Origin: Clostridiales bacterium UBA1770
GTDB lineage: Bacteria; Bacillota; Clostridia; Oscillospirales; CAG-272
NCBI GenBank assembly: GCA_002315325.1
Contig: DCGU01000036.1
Location: forward strand, 1-37,572
Reading direction: 5' to 3'
Length of the DNA: 37,572 bases
Positions 21,790-29,974 of the stretch are shown piece after piece. The translations under genes and the position numbers were made by a program. The notes under the pieces were generated by a model. The model did no database searches. It saw only the letters and a list, made by a program, of their open reading frames with translations, and was not told the DNA's origin. Each line of letters starts with the position of its first letter. Positions within the stretch are counted from its first letter, which is position 1.

Positions 21790-23763
21790 ATGAAAAAACG
21801 CACTTTTCTTGCCCTGTTCCTGGCTGTCATGTTAGTTCTGCCCTGCCTGTCCCTGACGGTATCGGCATCGATGGAAATCTATGACAACGGCAAAGCAACC
21901 GGCTCCAACTGGATTGCTTACGCCAACGAAGCCGTCGTACCCACGATTGACGGTAATGCCACCGAAAAAGTTTGGGCCTCTACCAACACCATTGACGGTA
22001 TCACCGCTCTTTGGTCCGATACGGGCTTCTATTTCAAAACTGCACTGAATGCCGAATTCACGTATGCAGACATCAACGAGGATACTGTGAAAGCGGTCGT
22101 TGTCGTCAACGGTGTTGTTGCCGGTCTGCCGGCAGGTTCCGACTACTTTGCCGGTGCCGAGTGCGTTGAAATATACGTTCCCTATACCTACAATTTCATC
22201 TGGGAAAACTACAACTTCAAACAGTATCGTGTCAGCGGCCCTGCCGGTTTGAACTACACACCTTCCGTTGTTGAATACACCAAGGCTGACGGTACCACCG
22301 GTTCCCAGACCTTTGCTATCGCCACCGAATACAGTGCCGTAACCTACGACTGGATTACCCAGGCAAGCGACCTGATCGGCAATATTATGAACATCAACGG
22401 CAAAAAGATCCAGATGGCCGGTCCTTACGGTTACAACTACATCATGAACGGTTTTACCGAATGGGATGATGATGACAACCAACTTTCCGGTCAGTCCGCA
22501 ATGTTGAGTTTCACGGTCAATGAGGATAACCAAAATATGCTTGACCCGTGGGGCAATCCCATTGCTACCTACGTTGACCCCAACGACAAGAATGCAGATG
22601 GTTCCGCCGTCATTCGTGCGCCCTACTGCTACGATCCCAACGGCAACCCGCTGCCCAAATTGGGTTGGCTGCCTGCCGAACTCTCCTATGCCGTTAAGGT
22701 TAACGACAACACCGCACCCCTGATTGACGGTGTGATTGACGACGTTTGGGAAACCACCGGTAAAGCCGGCATCATCAACAAATATCAGGAAATCGGTGTG
22801 GATGCTTACGGTTACCTGTCCTTCCTGTGGGATGAAGAAGGTATGTACATCCTGTGCTACATCTATGACCCCAATCCGACCTTTGCCGTAGATGAAATGG
22901 GCTATGACCATCCGTTCGTCGTCTTCTCCGAGACAACGACCCAGCACGACAACGTGGAAGGCGACAATGCTCTTCCCGCTGAAATGAATAATATGAACGC
23001 AAGAGGTTCCTACGCGTTCGGTTTCTCGCCTGCCGGCACTTTGGTTGATACGTCCGGTGCATTTGCACAGGCCTACAACGCAGAAAATCACTCCGGTATC
23101 GTTGCGGCATCGGCTGCATCCAAGGACGGTTACGTACAGGAAATCTACGTACCTTACTTCACGCTGAATAAAGCAGGCAGCGAATTCAAGGCTGAAATCG
23201 GCCATCTCGCTTCCTATCAGTGCTGCTTGGATAACTGGCTGCCCGGCGGTTCCAGCCGTTACAGCAACGGTAACATGGGTTCCATGTCTTCCTACTGGTC
23301 CAACCCGCAGTCCACGTTCGACCTCGTCTTCGTCGGCGAATATGACGTGGGTAAATCCGAACTCACCTCCTCCGCCGTATATGATATGATCAACGGTTTG
23401 TTGACGCCGTACCTCAAACAGGTCGACGCTCTGGATGCCGCTACCGTGAACGGTATGATTATGGAATTCACCGATTCGCTGGAAAATACCGACGTGGAGC
23501 TTGCCGCAGCTCTTGCCGAACTGCAGACACAGCTTGACGCGGCAGTTGCTGCCGGTGAAAAAGCACTGACCGAAGCGCAGGTTAAAGAAATGATTAAGAA
23601 CCTGGCCACCAAGGACGCTGTGACTTCCGTTTCCGGTGAAGTTGACGAAAAGATTGCCAACATCAAGACAGCCAATTACACCCCCGTCATCGTCATCCTC
23701 TTTGTCCTTGTTGTCGTTGAGGCAGGCGCCATCGCGTTCCTCTTCATCAAGAAGAAAGGTTAA
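21790..23763 (+). CDS. Secreted membrane-anchored protein with two CBM9-like domains
   Basis: The 657-residue protein starts with a signal peptide (MKKRTFLALFLAVMLVLP, predicted cleavage after TVSA) and ends with one membrane helix (PVIVILFVLVVVEAGAIAFL) and a KKKG tail, so it is held at the outer face of the membrane. Two regions open with the P-x-IDG-x4-VW pattern of CBM9-like carbohydrate-binding domains: about 33-200 (VVPTIDGNATEKVW) and about 305-515 (TAPLIDGVIDDVW). A helical, possibly coiled-coil region rich in Ala and Glu (about 535-625) separates them from the membrane. No catalytic motif was seen. AAAGGA (21775-21780) precedes the ATG. It probably captures sugars at the surface; it is the only clearly exported carbohydrate protein in the window. 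Its codon use is strongly biased, suggesting high expression. Confidence 0.78.
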   Translation: MKKRTFLALFLAVMLVLPCLSLTVSASMEIYDNGKATGSNWIAYANEAVVPTIDGNATEKVWASTNTIDGITALWSDTGFYFKTALNAEFTYADINEDTVKAVVVVNGVVAGLPAGSDYFAGAECVEIYVPYTYNFIWENYNFKQYRVSGPAGLNYTPSVVEYTKADGTTGSQTFAIATEYSAVTYDWITQASDLIGNIMNINGKKIQMAGPYGYNYIMNGFTEWDDDDNQLSGQSAMLSFTVNEDNQNMLDPWGNPIATYVDPNDKNADGSAVIRAPYCYDPNGNPLPKLGWLPAELSYAVKVNDNTAPLIDGVIDDVWETTGKAGIINKYQEIGVDAYGYLSFLWDEEGMYILCYIYDPNPTFAVDEMGYDHPFVVFSETTTQHDNVEGDNALPAEMNNMNARGSYAFGFSPAGTLVDTSGAFAQAYNAENHSGIVAASAASKDGYVQEIYVPYFTLNKAGSEFKAEIGHLASYQCCLDNWLPGGSSRYSNGNMGSMSSYWSNPQSTFDLVFVGEYDVGKSELTSSAVYDMINGLLTPYLKQVDALDAATVNGMIMEFTDSLENTDVELAAALAELQTQLDAAVAAGEKALTEAQVKEMIKNLATKDAVTSVSGEVDEKIANIKTANYTPVIVILFVLVVVEAGAIAFLFIKKKG

Positions 23764-23835
23764 TGACAAATAACGGCACGGGTTCCTCCCGGCCGTAACG
23801 AATAAAAGAACGTACTTCTCCTTCCGTCATTCTTT

Positions 23836-23867
23836 CCCGGGTGCTTCGGCACCCGGGTTCTTTTTTG
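23836..23867 (+). terminator. Rho-independent terminator after the surface protein gene
   Basis: CCCGGGTGC-ttcg-GCACCCGGG with a UUCG tetraloop, followed by TTCTTTTTTG. The 23868-23997 stretch after it holds nothing I can assign. Confidence 0.93.
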
Positions 23868-23997
23868 CTTTTTTCGAAATTGCATGGGCGGATCGGGTGC
23901 GGCGGCGTTTTAATGGGGGGCACGCCGCTTTTTTTGAAAAGTAAGCTCGCATTTGGTTATTATGCACAAACACACGGACGCCCTTTCGTTTCTTTTG

Positions 23998-24026
23998 TTG
24001 ATTTTTATGGCAGTTTGTGGTAAAAT
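23998..24026 (+). promoter_or_regulatory. Sigma-A promoter of the cytidylate-kinase-like gene
   Basis: TTGATT (23998-24003), 17 bases, TAAAAT (24021-24026). Confidence 0.55.
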
Positions 24027-24061
24027 AGAGACACAAACCAATATCAACAGAAAGGAGTCGT

Positions 24062-24142
24062 ATGCGGAACCGGAAACGTTCCCATACGAAAAAGAGTGAA
24101 TTCCCATATGGAAAACGTTTGGAGTTTGAGCGTAGGTCGTGA
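24062..24142 (+). CDS. Possible 26-residue leader peptide overlapping the kinase start
   Basis: ATG 24062 follows an excellent ribosome site AAAGGAG (24051-24057) and opens a 26-codon frame that ends at TGA 24140-24142. The peptide is very basic (it begins MRNRKRSHTKK). The kinase gene starts inside it in another frame at 24108, with only a weak AAAGAG site. The strong site thus seems to serve the short frame, which suggests translational coupling, or that the short frame is accidental and the 5' end of the kinase is misread. No homologue is known to me. Confidence 0.35.
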   Translation: MRNRKRSHTKKSEFPYGKRLEFERRS

Positions 24143-24758
24143 ATTTTGCAGCGGCGGTGCCGAGGTCGGTCATCTCGTTGCGCAGAAATTGGGGATTCCT
24201 TTCTATGATAAAAACCTGATTGACGAGACGGCAGATATGATGATGGTCAGCCGTGAAGTGGTGGAGCGGCACGACGAAAAGCCGATGCACGTGTGGGAAA
24301 TGCCGGGTACCGGCTACCAGTACGCAAACGGCCTGTATACGTCCGACCCGTCTTTGTTAATGCCCGTCAGCTTCAAAGTGGCCGACGCGCAGTTTGCCGT
24401 GATGCGCAAAGTGGCGGAACAGGGTCCCTGCGTTGTCGTGGGCCGCTGCTCCAATTACGTTTTACGCAATTTGCCCAACGTGCTGCACGTTTTCCTGCAC
24501 GCACCGATGGAGGCCCGCGTTGCGCGCGCCATGCGTCTGCACAACCTGTCCGAGAGCGATGCGATTAAGCAGATCCGCAAGAGCGACAAAGTCCGCGCCA
24601 ATTATTACAACGCCCACACGGGGCAAAAATGGGGCGAGCCGTCCGGTTATGATCTCCACGTTGACACCACGCTGCTGGGCACCGAAGGCACGGCGGAAAT
24701 GCTGGTGCAGTTGATGTGCCGCCTGACGCAGAACGGCTCGAATACGTTCACGCTCTAA
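24108..24758 (+). CDS. Cytidylate-kinase-like family protein
   Basis: The 216-residue protein matches the cytidylate-kinase-like group (Cytidylate_kin2), which differs from the housekeeping Cmk. The P-loop equivalent is SVGREFCSGGAEVG near the N-terminus, followed by a KLGIPFYDKNLIDETA segment, GPCVVVGRCSNYVL, and a lid-like region RKSDKVRANYYNAHTGQKWGEPSGYDLHVDTTLLG typical of the family. These proteins are inferred to phosphorylate a nucleoside monophosphate or a related compound; their role is unproven. ATG 24108 is used because homologues of this type begin a few residues before the P-loop; GTG 24096 is an alternative. It appears to be a single-gene unit between its own promoter and a strong terminator. 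Confidence 0.8.
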   Translation: MENVWSLSVGREFCSGGAEVGHLVAQKLGIPFYDKNLIDETADMMMVSREVVERHDEKPMHVWEMPGTGYQYANGLYTSDPSLLMPVSFKVADAQFAVMRKVAEQGPCVVVGRCSNYVLRNLPNVLHVFLHAPMEARVARAMRLHNLSESDAIKQIRKSDKVRANYYNAHTGQKWGEPSGYDLHVDTTLLGTEGTAEMLVQLMCRLTQNGSNTFTL

Positions 24759-24782
24759 CCGGTTCAATCACCCGAAAAGAAA

Positions 24783-24818
24783 CCCGGCGGCTCCCCCAAG
24801 AGCTGCCGGGACGTTTTT
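24783..24818 (+). terminator. Rho-independent terminator after the kinase-like gene
   Basis: CCCGGCGGCTC pairs with GAGCTGCCGGG (one G-U pair), followed by ACGTTTTT. Confidence 0.88.
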
Positions 24819-24899
24819 ATGGTAAGCGTTATCCTATTTTGCACCATCGGGGATTTAACGGACGTCCGCTGAAAATCAATCGAAACCCCCATTTGGGAG

Positions 24900-24929
24900 T
24901 AGTCAACCCTTCCCTTTTTATGGTATACT
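24900..24929 (+). promoter_or_regulatory. Likely promoter of the GNAT-hydrolase-SGNH operon
   Basis: TAGTCA (24900-24905), 18 bases, TATACT (24924-24929). The -35 match is modest. Confidence 0.45.
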
Positions 24930-24988
24930 ATTGACGAACGATACAAAAACGAGATACGTCGCAAAGCCGACAGGGAGAACGCTTTCAA

Positions 24989-25450
24989 ATGCAAATCACG
25001 ATTACACAATGGAAAGACGAATATGCGGATGCCTTCCGCGACCTCAGTCTGGAATGGCTGACGAAATACGTGGAGGTGGAACCGCGCGACGTGGAGACCT
25101 TCGATCATCCCCACGAAACCGTTTTGGATCCCGGCGGCATGATTTGGTTTGCCTTGGCGGACGGCGTGCCGGTCGGCACGATCGGTCTTGCCCCCGAGGA
25201 AAACGGGGAATGGGAATTGATAAAGCTCGCCGTGACACAGGACTTTCAGGGATACGGCATCGGTCGGCAATTGATTGAAACCGTCATTCAACGCGCCAAG
25301 AAAATGCATCTGAAAAAGCTCGTCCTGTTCACCAACAGCAAACTGCAGGCAGCCGTTCATTTGTACGAGCGGTACGGCTTTGTGCGCGTGGCACTGCGCG
25401 GCGCCGTCTATAAGACCTCCGACCTCAAAATGGAATTGACCCTATCATAA
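24989..25450 (+). CDS. GNAT-family N-acetyltransferase
   Basis: The 153-residue protein has the GNAT fold signature: a beta-strand with VPVGTIGLAP, the LIKLAVTQDFQGYGIGRQLIE acetyl-CoA pyrophosphate-binding motif (Q-G-Y-G-I-G, about residues 89-94), and a final KLQAAVHLYERYGFVRV segment. It would transfer an acetyl group from acetyl-CoA to an amine; the acceptor is unknown. AGGGAGA lies upstream of the ATG. It is the first of three close genes (gaps of 28 and 20 bases) with the hydrolase-like and SGNH genes, so it may acetylate or detoxify a sugar or amino compound handled by them. Confidence 0.85.
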   Translation: MQITITQWKDEYADAFRDLSLEWLTKYVEVEPRDVETFDHPHETVLDPGGMIWFALADGVPVGTIGLAPEENGEWELIKLAVTQDFQGYGIGRQLIETVIQRAKKMHLKKLVLFTNSKLQAAVHLYERYGFVRVALRGAVYKTSDLKMELTLS

Positions 25451-25478
25451 ACGTTTACACTTACGGGAAGGACTGCGT

Positions 25479-27113
25479 ATGTTTACCTATTTTCATTGCT
25501 ATCTCCCACAGACGTGGGAAGCCCAGGTCAAGGCGGGACTTGTCAACGACCGGGCCGGCATTCGCTTTTGCGAGAGCATCGACCTACACGAAGCCGTAAA
25601 ATTCAACGCCCTGGCCAAAAAGGACGCCGCGCTGTACCGCCTGGTGCGGGAAAACGGCATGCCCTTTTATATCGACCGCTTGCAGGGCGGCTGCTACATC
25701 GAGCATTACCCCTACGATATGGCGCTGGTCAACGCCTACCGCGAAGCGCTCGGTGACAAGTTCTACGGTTTCCAAATGCACGAATGGATGAGCAATTACC
25801 GCAACGATATCCGCAAACTCACGGGGAACGGCTGCCCGGCCTGGACGGCCGAAGCCATCACGGCAACCATCCAAAAAGCGTTCCCCTTCCCGCACGTTTT
25901 CCTGGAAGCGATGAACGCACAGGAAATGGCAGCACTCGGTCAACCCGACGGCTACGAGTCCTTCTTACAAAAAGCCGCGTGGTTATTTGCCGACCAGCAA
26001 ACTTACGTAGGCGGCGACCTGCTCCCCTGCGACAGTTTCTATTTGTCCTACCCGGTGGAACTCGCTGCCGGTGCCAAGCACCTCATGCCCGAAATCGGCG
26101 CGCAGACGCCCGACACCCGCATCCAGGTTTGCTATGCCCGCGGCATGGCAAAAGCCAAAGGCATCACCTACGGCACCTATTACGAGCCGTGGGGCGGCGA
26201 TCCCTTCTCCGCCTGCTCCTACCAACGGGACGGGGAGAACGAATGGAACATTCACAGCGGTGCCGACTTCCCGTTTGAAACCAAAGGGGCCAACGGCGGC
26301 AGTTCCCGTTCCTTACAAAGACGTATGCATTTGTACTCGTATATGGCAGGCGCGTCGTTTATGGCGGAAGAATGGGGTATGTGCAATACCTTCTACGACT
26401 GGCACGATTTTGCCCTATCCCCCTACGGCGAGGTCAAACGCGACTTCATCCGCTTTACCGAAAAGTATCCGGATATCGGGCAGCCGCTGGCGCCGATTGC
26501 CGTCGTGCTGCCGCACGACCTCCCCGTTCTGGAAAACCTGTGTAGCGGGGATGACGAATATTTATCTTACCCCATCTCGGGCAGTTTTGCCGCACAGCTG
26601 CGCGCCATCCGCCAAACGCTGCGCGACCTGTTCCGCACAAGCGGCCCCATGGTGGGGACCGAGACGATGAACCTGGTCAACGGCGTCGTGCCCGACGCGC
26701 TGGATATCGTCAACGAGGGGATGGGCGATTTGACCAAATACGATTACCTGGTGGACCTGACTGGTTCCCCCGCCTTTGCCCAAAAATACAAAAATAAAAT
26801 CTGCGAAGCACGCGACGTGCAGACCCTGCTCGATAATCTTCTGCCCTGCACCGTACGCGGCAACAGCTTAAAGCAATTCACCCGTAATAACAGCGGCACG
26901 TGCTGCGTGATGCTCACCAATAACAACGGCGTCATCCGCTCCTGCGAAAAGGGCGAGGTGATGCTGCCCGAGGCGACCGAAACGCAGGCCATCACGGTCA
27001 AGGACGGCCGCAGTCTCATAGCTTTGGAAGGCGCACCCCTGACGCTTGACGAGCAGGGCGTCTACCACACGGAGGTTCCCGCCGGCGGGTATTTCTTCGG
27101 CAAAATTGTATAA
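25479..27113 (+). CDS. Unassigned hydrolase-like protein, probable TIM barrel
   Basis: I do not recognise the family of this 544-residue protein. The first 350 residues alternate strand-like and helix-like segments as in a TIM barrel, with acidic residues at strand ends: Glu102 in YGFQMHEWMSNYRND, Glu236 in YGTYYEPWGGDPF, and Glu297/Glu298 in FMAEEWGMCNTFYDWHDF, followed by SPYGEVKRDF. The rest (about 370-544) has a Rossmann-like or small beta region ending in VYHTEVPAGGYFFGKIV, like the C-terminal beta domains of many glycosidases. No signal peptide. GGAAGGA precedes the ATG. Position between a GNAT and an SGNH esterase in one operon supports a carbohydrate role. It may be a new glycoside hydrolase family; the evidence is indirect. 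Confidence 0.5.
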   Translation: MFTYFHCYLPQTWEAQVKAGLVNDRAGIRFCESIDLHEAVKFNALAKKDAALYRLVRENGMPFYIDRLQGGCYIEHYPYDMALVNAYREALGDKFYGFQMHEWMSNYRNDIRKLTGNGCPAWTAEAITATIQKAFPFPHVFLEAMNAQEMAALGQPDGYESFLQKAAWLFADQQTYVGGDLLPCDSFYLSYPVELAAGAKHLMPEIGAQTPDTRIQVCYARGMAKAKGITYGTYYEPWGGDPFSACSYQRDGENEWNIHSGADFPFETKGANGGSSRSLQRRMHLYSYMAGASFMAEEWGMCNTFYDWHDFALSPYGEVKRDFIRFTEKYPDIGQPLAPIAVVLPHDLPVLENLCSGDDEYLSYPISGSFAAQLRAIRQTLRDLFRTSGPMVGTETMNLVNGVVPDALDIVNEGMGDLTKYDYLVDLTGSPAFAQKYKNKICEARDVQTLLDNLLPCTVRGNSLKQFTRNNSGTCCVMLTNNNGVIRSCEKGEVMLPEATETQAITVKDGRSLIALEGAPLTLDEQGVYHTEVPAGGYFFGKIV

Positions 27114-27133
27114 AATAACGTGAGGTAATGACC

Positions 27134-27748
27134 ATGAGCGAAATGACCTACGAACCCAAGAACAACACGGTACTGGAAAAATACGAATGGGACTCCCCCT
27201 GGTGGGAACAGACCGGCAATCACACGGCAAAGCGCGTGTTCTATATCGGTGACTCTATTTCCTACGGACTGCGCGGTGCCTGCACCGTCGCTTCCGACAA
27301 CACGCTGCTGTTCGATAACTTCCCCTCGTCCAAAGCGTTGGACAACCCCTACTTTGAGGAGTCCATTACGTTGTTCGCCAAGCAGGAAGAATACCGCAGC
27401 GTTATCCTGTTCAACAACGGCCTGCACGGGTTTCATTTGGATATTACGCAATACGAGGCCCTGTACGAGCGGTTCGCACAGTTCCTGCTGTCTTCCTTCC
27501 CCGGGACGCCCCTGGTTTTGGTGCTGACCACAACGGTCGCCGATGCCGAGGAACTGGAGCTCGTCAAGGCGCGCAACGAGGCGGTCAAGCGCATCGCCGC
27601 ACGCCTCTCCCTGCCCATCCTGGACCTGTTTGCCGTGACAGACGCGCACAAGGACCTGCTGTCCCAAGACGGCGTCCATTTCACGCCCGAGGGTTACGGC
27701 GTCATGGCAAAGGTTATCGTGGAGTACGTCAATCATTTACTTGCTTAA
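27134..27748 (+). CDS. SGNH/GDSL-family hydrolase
   Basis: The 204-residue protein has the SGNH hydrolase blocks: YIGDSISYG with nucleophile Ser41, a glycine-containing block II, FNNGLHG with Asn95, and SQDGVHFTPEGY with Asp179 and His182. Such enzymes are serine esterases that often remove acetyl groups from sugars or carbohydrates. No signal peptide, so it probably deacetylates intracellular oligosaccharides produced by the preceding hydrolase-like protein. ATG 27134 is preferred over ATG 27128 because TGAGG (27121-27125) stands eight bases before it. It is the last gene of the operon; a terminator follows. Confidence 0.85.
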   Translation: MSEMTYEPKNNTVLEKYEWDSPWWEQTGNHTAKRVFYIGDSISYGLRGACTVASDNTLLFDNFPSSKALDNPYFEESITLFAKQEEYRSVILFNNGLHGFHLDITQYEALYERFAQFLLSSFPGTPLVLVLTTTVADAEELELVKARNEAVKRIAARLSLPILDLFAVTDAHKDLLSQDGVHFTPEGYGVMAKVIVEYVNHLLA

Positions 27749-27764
27749 CGTAATATTTGCATAT

Positions 27765-27802
27765 AAAAAGGAAAGCACGAAACGACGCGTGCTTTCTTTT
27801 TT
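27765..27802 (+). terminator. Rho-independent terminator, copy 1 of a duplicated sequence
   Basis: GAAAGCACG pairs with CGTGCTTTC, followed by TTTTTT. The 32 bases at 27765-27796 are identical to 29199-29230 on the other side of the ATPase gene. Confidence 0.88.
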
Positions 27803-27827
27803 GCATTATTTCTAACGTTGTTTTCAC

Positions 27828-27848
27828 CATTTATCGCAGAGATAAATG
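27828..27848. promoter_or_regulatory. Perfect palindrome upstream of the second ATPase promoter
   Basis: CATTTATC-gcaga-GATAAATG has 8-bp arms and lies 50 bases before the -35 box. A second, shorter inverted repeat AACGA-atata-TCGTT lies at about 27880-27894 next to the -35 box. Operator candidates. Confidence 0.45.
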
Positions 27849-27898
27849 CCGTTTAAGGCGACTATTCTTTCATTTTTTTAAACGAATATATCGTTAAC

Positions 27899-27927
27899 TT
27901 GACTTTTTCCAGGATATGCTGTATACT
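27899..27927 (+). promoter_or_regulatory. Sigma-A promoter of the second DUF4143 ATPase
   Basis: TTGACT (27899-27904), 17 bases, TATACT (27922-27927), then GGAGGG at 27944-27949. Confidence 0.75.
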
Positions 27928-27955
27928 AAATACACAATATAACGGAGGGCTGCAC

Positions 27956-29185
27956 ATGACCGACAAAATATACAAGCGGAACTATTACCTTGATAAAATT
28001 AAAGGGTTCTTCCATAGTGACTTAATCAAAGTCATCACCGGCATACGTCGCTGCGGAAAATCCTGCTTTATGCTTTCAATTATGGATGAATTAAAGGCGT
28101 CAGGAGTTCTTGAAAAAGATATAATCTATATCAATCTTGATAAACACGGATATCGTAAAATCAAAACCGCAGATTGTTTGGAAGCAGTCATTGAAGAGCA
28201 AATAAACGATGATGACTACAAATATTTGTTTGTAGATGAAGTTCAAAACGTTAAAGGTTTTGAAGAGGTTATCAATGGCTTTCGTGAAGAAGGAAACTTT
28301 TCCATTTTTATTACAGGTTCAAACTCCTATTTGCTCAGTGGTGAACTTGCGACAAAGCTCACCGGTCGTTATATCGAAATTGAAATGTTCCCCCTTAACT
28401 TCCATGAGTACCTGGAAATGAGCGAATTTATGGGTAAAACGACAAACCCGAATCGCATGATTGATTTTGAGCAGTATATTCGCTATGGGGGGTTTCCGAA
28501 AATACTCGAATTTGACGATCCGCAGGATAAAGAAACCTATATTGAAGACGTCATTCAACAAATATTGAATAAAGACGTTTTGAAATACAATAAAATACGT
28601 AATCGTGCCGTCTTTGACAGAGTCATGACATACGTCATTAATAACTTTGGAGCCACTACAAGTTTATCCAATATCCTTGATTATTTTGAAAAAGAAGAAC
28701 ACATTTCCATTCTCCCTTCAACGTTAAATAAATACCTTGAGATTCTTGAGAACGCCAAAATACTGTATCGTTGCAATCGTTTTGACGTGAAGTCCAAAAA
28801 ATCACTTCGGGGTGACCAGAAATACTATCTGGCCGATCTTGGTATATATTTCTCACGCAACGTTGATGTAAGAATCAATTATGGTCCGGTGCTTGAAAAC
28901 ATCGTCTATACGTATCTATCATCTAAAAATTATAAAATCAGCGTCGGAAAAATTGGGAATTTGGAGTGTGACTTTATCACACGAATTCACGATGAATATC
29001 GCTATCTTCAAATAGCAATGACCATTATGACTCCCGAAACAGAGGAACGTGAATATAAGCCATTCAAGATGATACGGGATAATTATCCCAGATATCTCTT
29101 AACAATTGACCCGTTACTTCAAAAAAGAGACGGCGTTATTCACAAAAACCTAATTGACTTTATAGCAAACGACGAATCCCTGTAA
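27956..29185 (+). CDS. AAA-type ATPase of the DUF4143 family, second copy
   Basis: The 409-residue protein has Walker A GIRRCGKS (residues 29-36), Walker B YLFVDEVQ with Asp94 and Glu95, the TGSNSYLLSGELATKLTGR segment typical of this family, and a C-terminal DUF4143 region with ECDFI near the end. Compared with the ATPase at 8763-10094 the two share layout but little direct identity, so they come from different subfamilies. GGAGGG stands six bases before the ATG. The gene is visibly AT-rich compared with its neighbours and is enclosed by two identical terminator sequences, which fits insertion as a unit. Biological role unknown; links to defence or mobile DNA have been proposed for related ATPases but are not shown here. 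Confidence 0.87.
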   Translation: MTDKIYKRNYYLDKIKGFFHSDLIKVITGIRRCGKSCFMLSIMDELKASGVLEKDIIYINLDKHGYRKIKTADCLEAVIEEQINDDDYKYLFVDEVQNVKGFEEVINGFREEGNFSIFITGSNSYLLSGELATKLTGRYIEIEMFPLNFHEYLEMSEFMGKTTNPNRMIDFEQYIRYGGFPKILEFDDPQDKETYIEDVIQQILNKDVLKYNKIRNRAVFDRVMTYVINNFGATTSLSNILDYFEKEEHISILPSTLNKYLEILENAKILYRCNRFDVKSKKSLRGDQKYYLADLGIYFSRNVDVRINYGPVLENIVYTYLSSKNYKISVGKIGNLECDFITRIHDEYRYLQIAMTIMTPETEEREYKPFKMIRDNYPRYLLTIDPLLQKRDGVIHKNLIDFIANDESL

Positions 29186-29198
29186 GTCTATCCATACA

Positions 29199-29236
29199 AA
29201 AAAGGAAAGCACGAAACGACGCGTGCTTTCCTTTTT
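29199..29236 (+). terminator. Rho-independent terminator, copy 2 of a duplicated sequence
   Basis: Same hairpin GAAAGCACG/CGTGCTTTC, ending in CTTTTT. Identical over 32 bases to 27765-27796. Confidence 0.88.
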
Positions 29237-29272
29237 ATATACTTTTGACACTCCTGTTACGGCGCGTTTCTA

Positions 29273-29352
29273 TTTCACATTATTGATAAATTTTCAATAT
29301 TGTGAAACAGTCCTATTTCACAATATTAAGAAAATATTGATTTTGTGAAATA
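29273..29352. repeat. Tandem pair of AT-rich hairpins with TTTCACAATATT arms
   Basis: Hairpin 1 (29273-29307) pairs TTTCACATTATTGA with TCAATATTGTGAAA (13 of 14). Hairpin 2 (29314-29352) pairs TATTTCAC with GTGAAATA and AATATT with AATATT. The same arm sequence is used four times in 80 bases. The pair lies between the ATPase terminator and the 3' end of the convergent YdeI-like gene. It may be a protein-binding site or a mobile-element end. Confidence 0.65.
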
Positions 29353-29374
29353 GACTTTTCGCAACCGTGGGGAT

Positions 29375-29965
29375 TTATTCCGCTGCGGCGTCGGTACGAC
29401 CGTAGTATTTTTCAATGCCGCCGTAGCCGACGATCATTTTATTCTGCCGCGTTTTGTCGATGAAGTTTTGCAGGCGCTTGGCAAACTCGTCGGGGCGCTC
29501 CCGTGCCGCGTCGATATACGCCACGCGGATGCGGCGGTAGGGTTCACTGAACCCCAAATAGTGCTGCCAAACGGTTTCGTCCGCCTGCAAGGCGTCCAAA
29601 ATATCCTGCGGGAAGACGTAAGGCGCTGCCAGCAAGTCGGCGACAGAGGCGCGTACGGCGGGCAAAATCATGCCGCGTTCGTCCAGCCACAGCAGCCGTT
29701 CGATATTGGGACGGGAGTAGGGACTGCCGGGTTTGCGGGGGCAAAAGCGGCGCAGGTTGTGGTTTTCATCCTGCCGCCCGGCCGTGCTGTCAATCCAGCC
29801 GAAGCACAGTGCCTCTTCCACGGCGTCGTTGTAGGACAGTCCCGCCTCACCCGAAGACACAGTCGGGAAAACGAACCATATTTCGCAGTCCGTCTGATAA
29901 TGCGCCGCCAGCCAAGCGCGCCACGTGCCGCGGTCGCTTGTATAAAACGTTTTCGATTTATCCAT
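29375..29965 (-). CDS. YdeI/OmdA-family protein
   Basis: The 196-residue protein matches the YdeI/OmpD-associated family: an opening FYTSDRGTWRAWL segment, LSYNDAVEEALCFGWIDST, a central RRFCPRKPGSPYSRPNIERLLWLDERG, and a C-terminal RRIRVAYIDAARERPDEFAKRLQNFIDKTRQ stretch. The family is widespread in bacteria and its biochemical role is poorly known. No signal peptide. It is the last gene in a long minus-strand run, 9 bases after the GH39-like gene; the ribosome site is weak, so coupling to the upstream gene is likely. Confidence 0.85.
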   Translation of the reverse strand: MDKSKTFYTSDRGTWRAWLAAHYQTDCEIWFVFPTVSSGEAGLSYNDAVEEALCFGWIDSTAGRQDENHNLRRFCPRKPGSPYSRPNIERLLWLDERGMILPAVRASVADLLAAPYVFPQDILDALQADETVWQHYLGFSEPYRRIRVAYIDAARERPDEFAKRLQNFIDKTRQNKMIVGYGGIEKYYGRTDAAAE

Positions 29966-29974
29966 TTGCTACAC

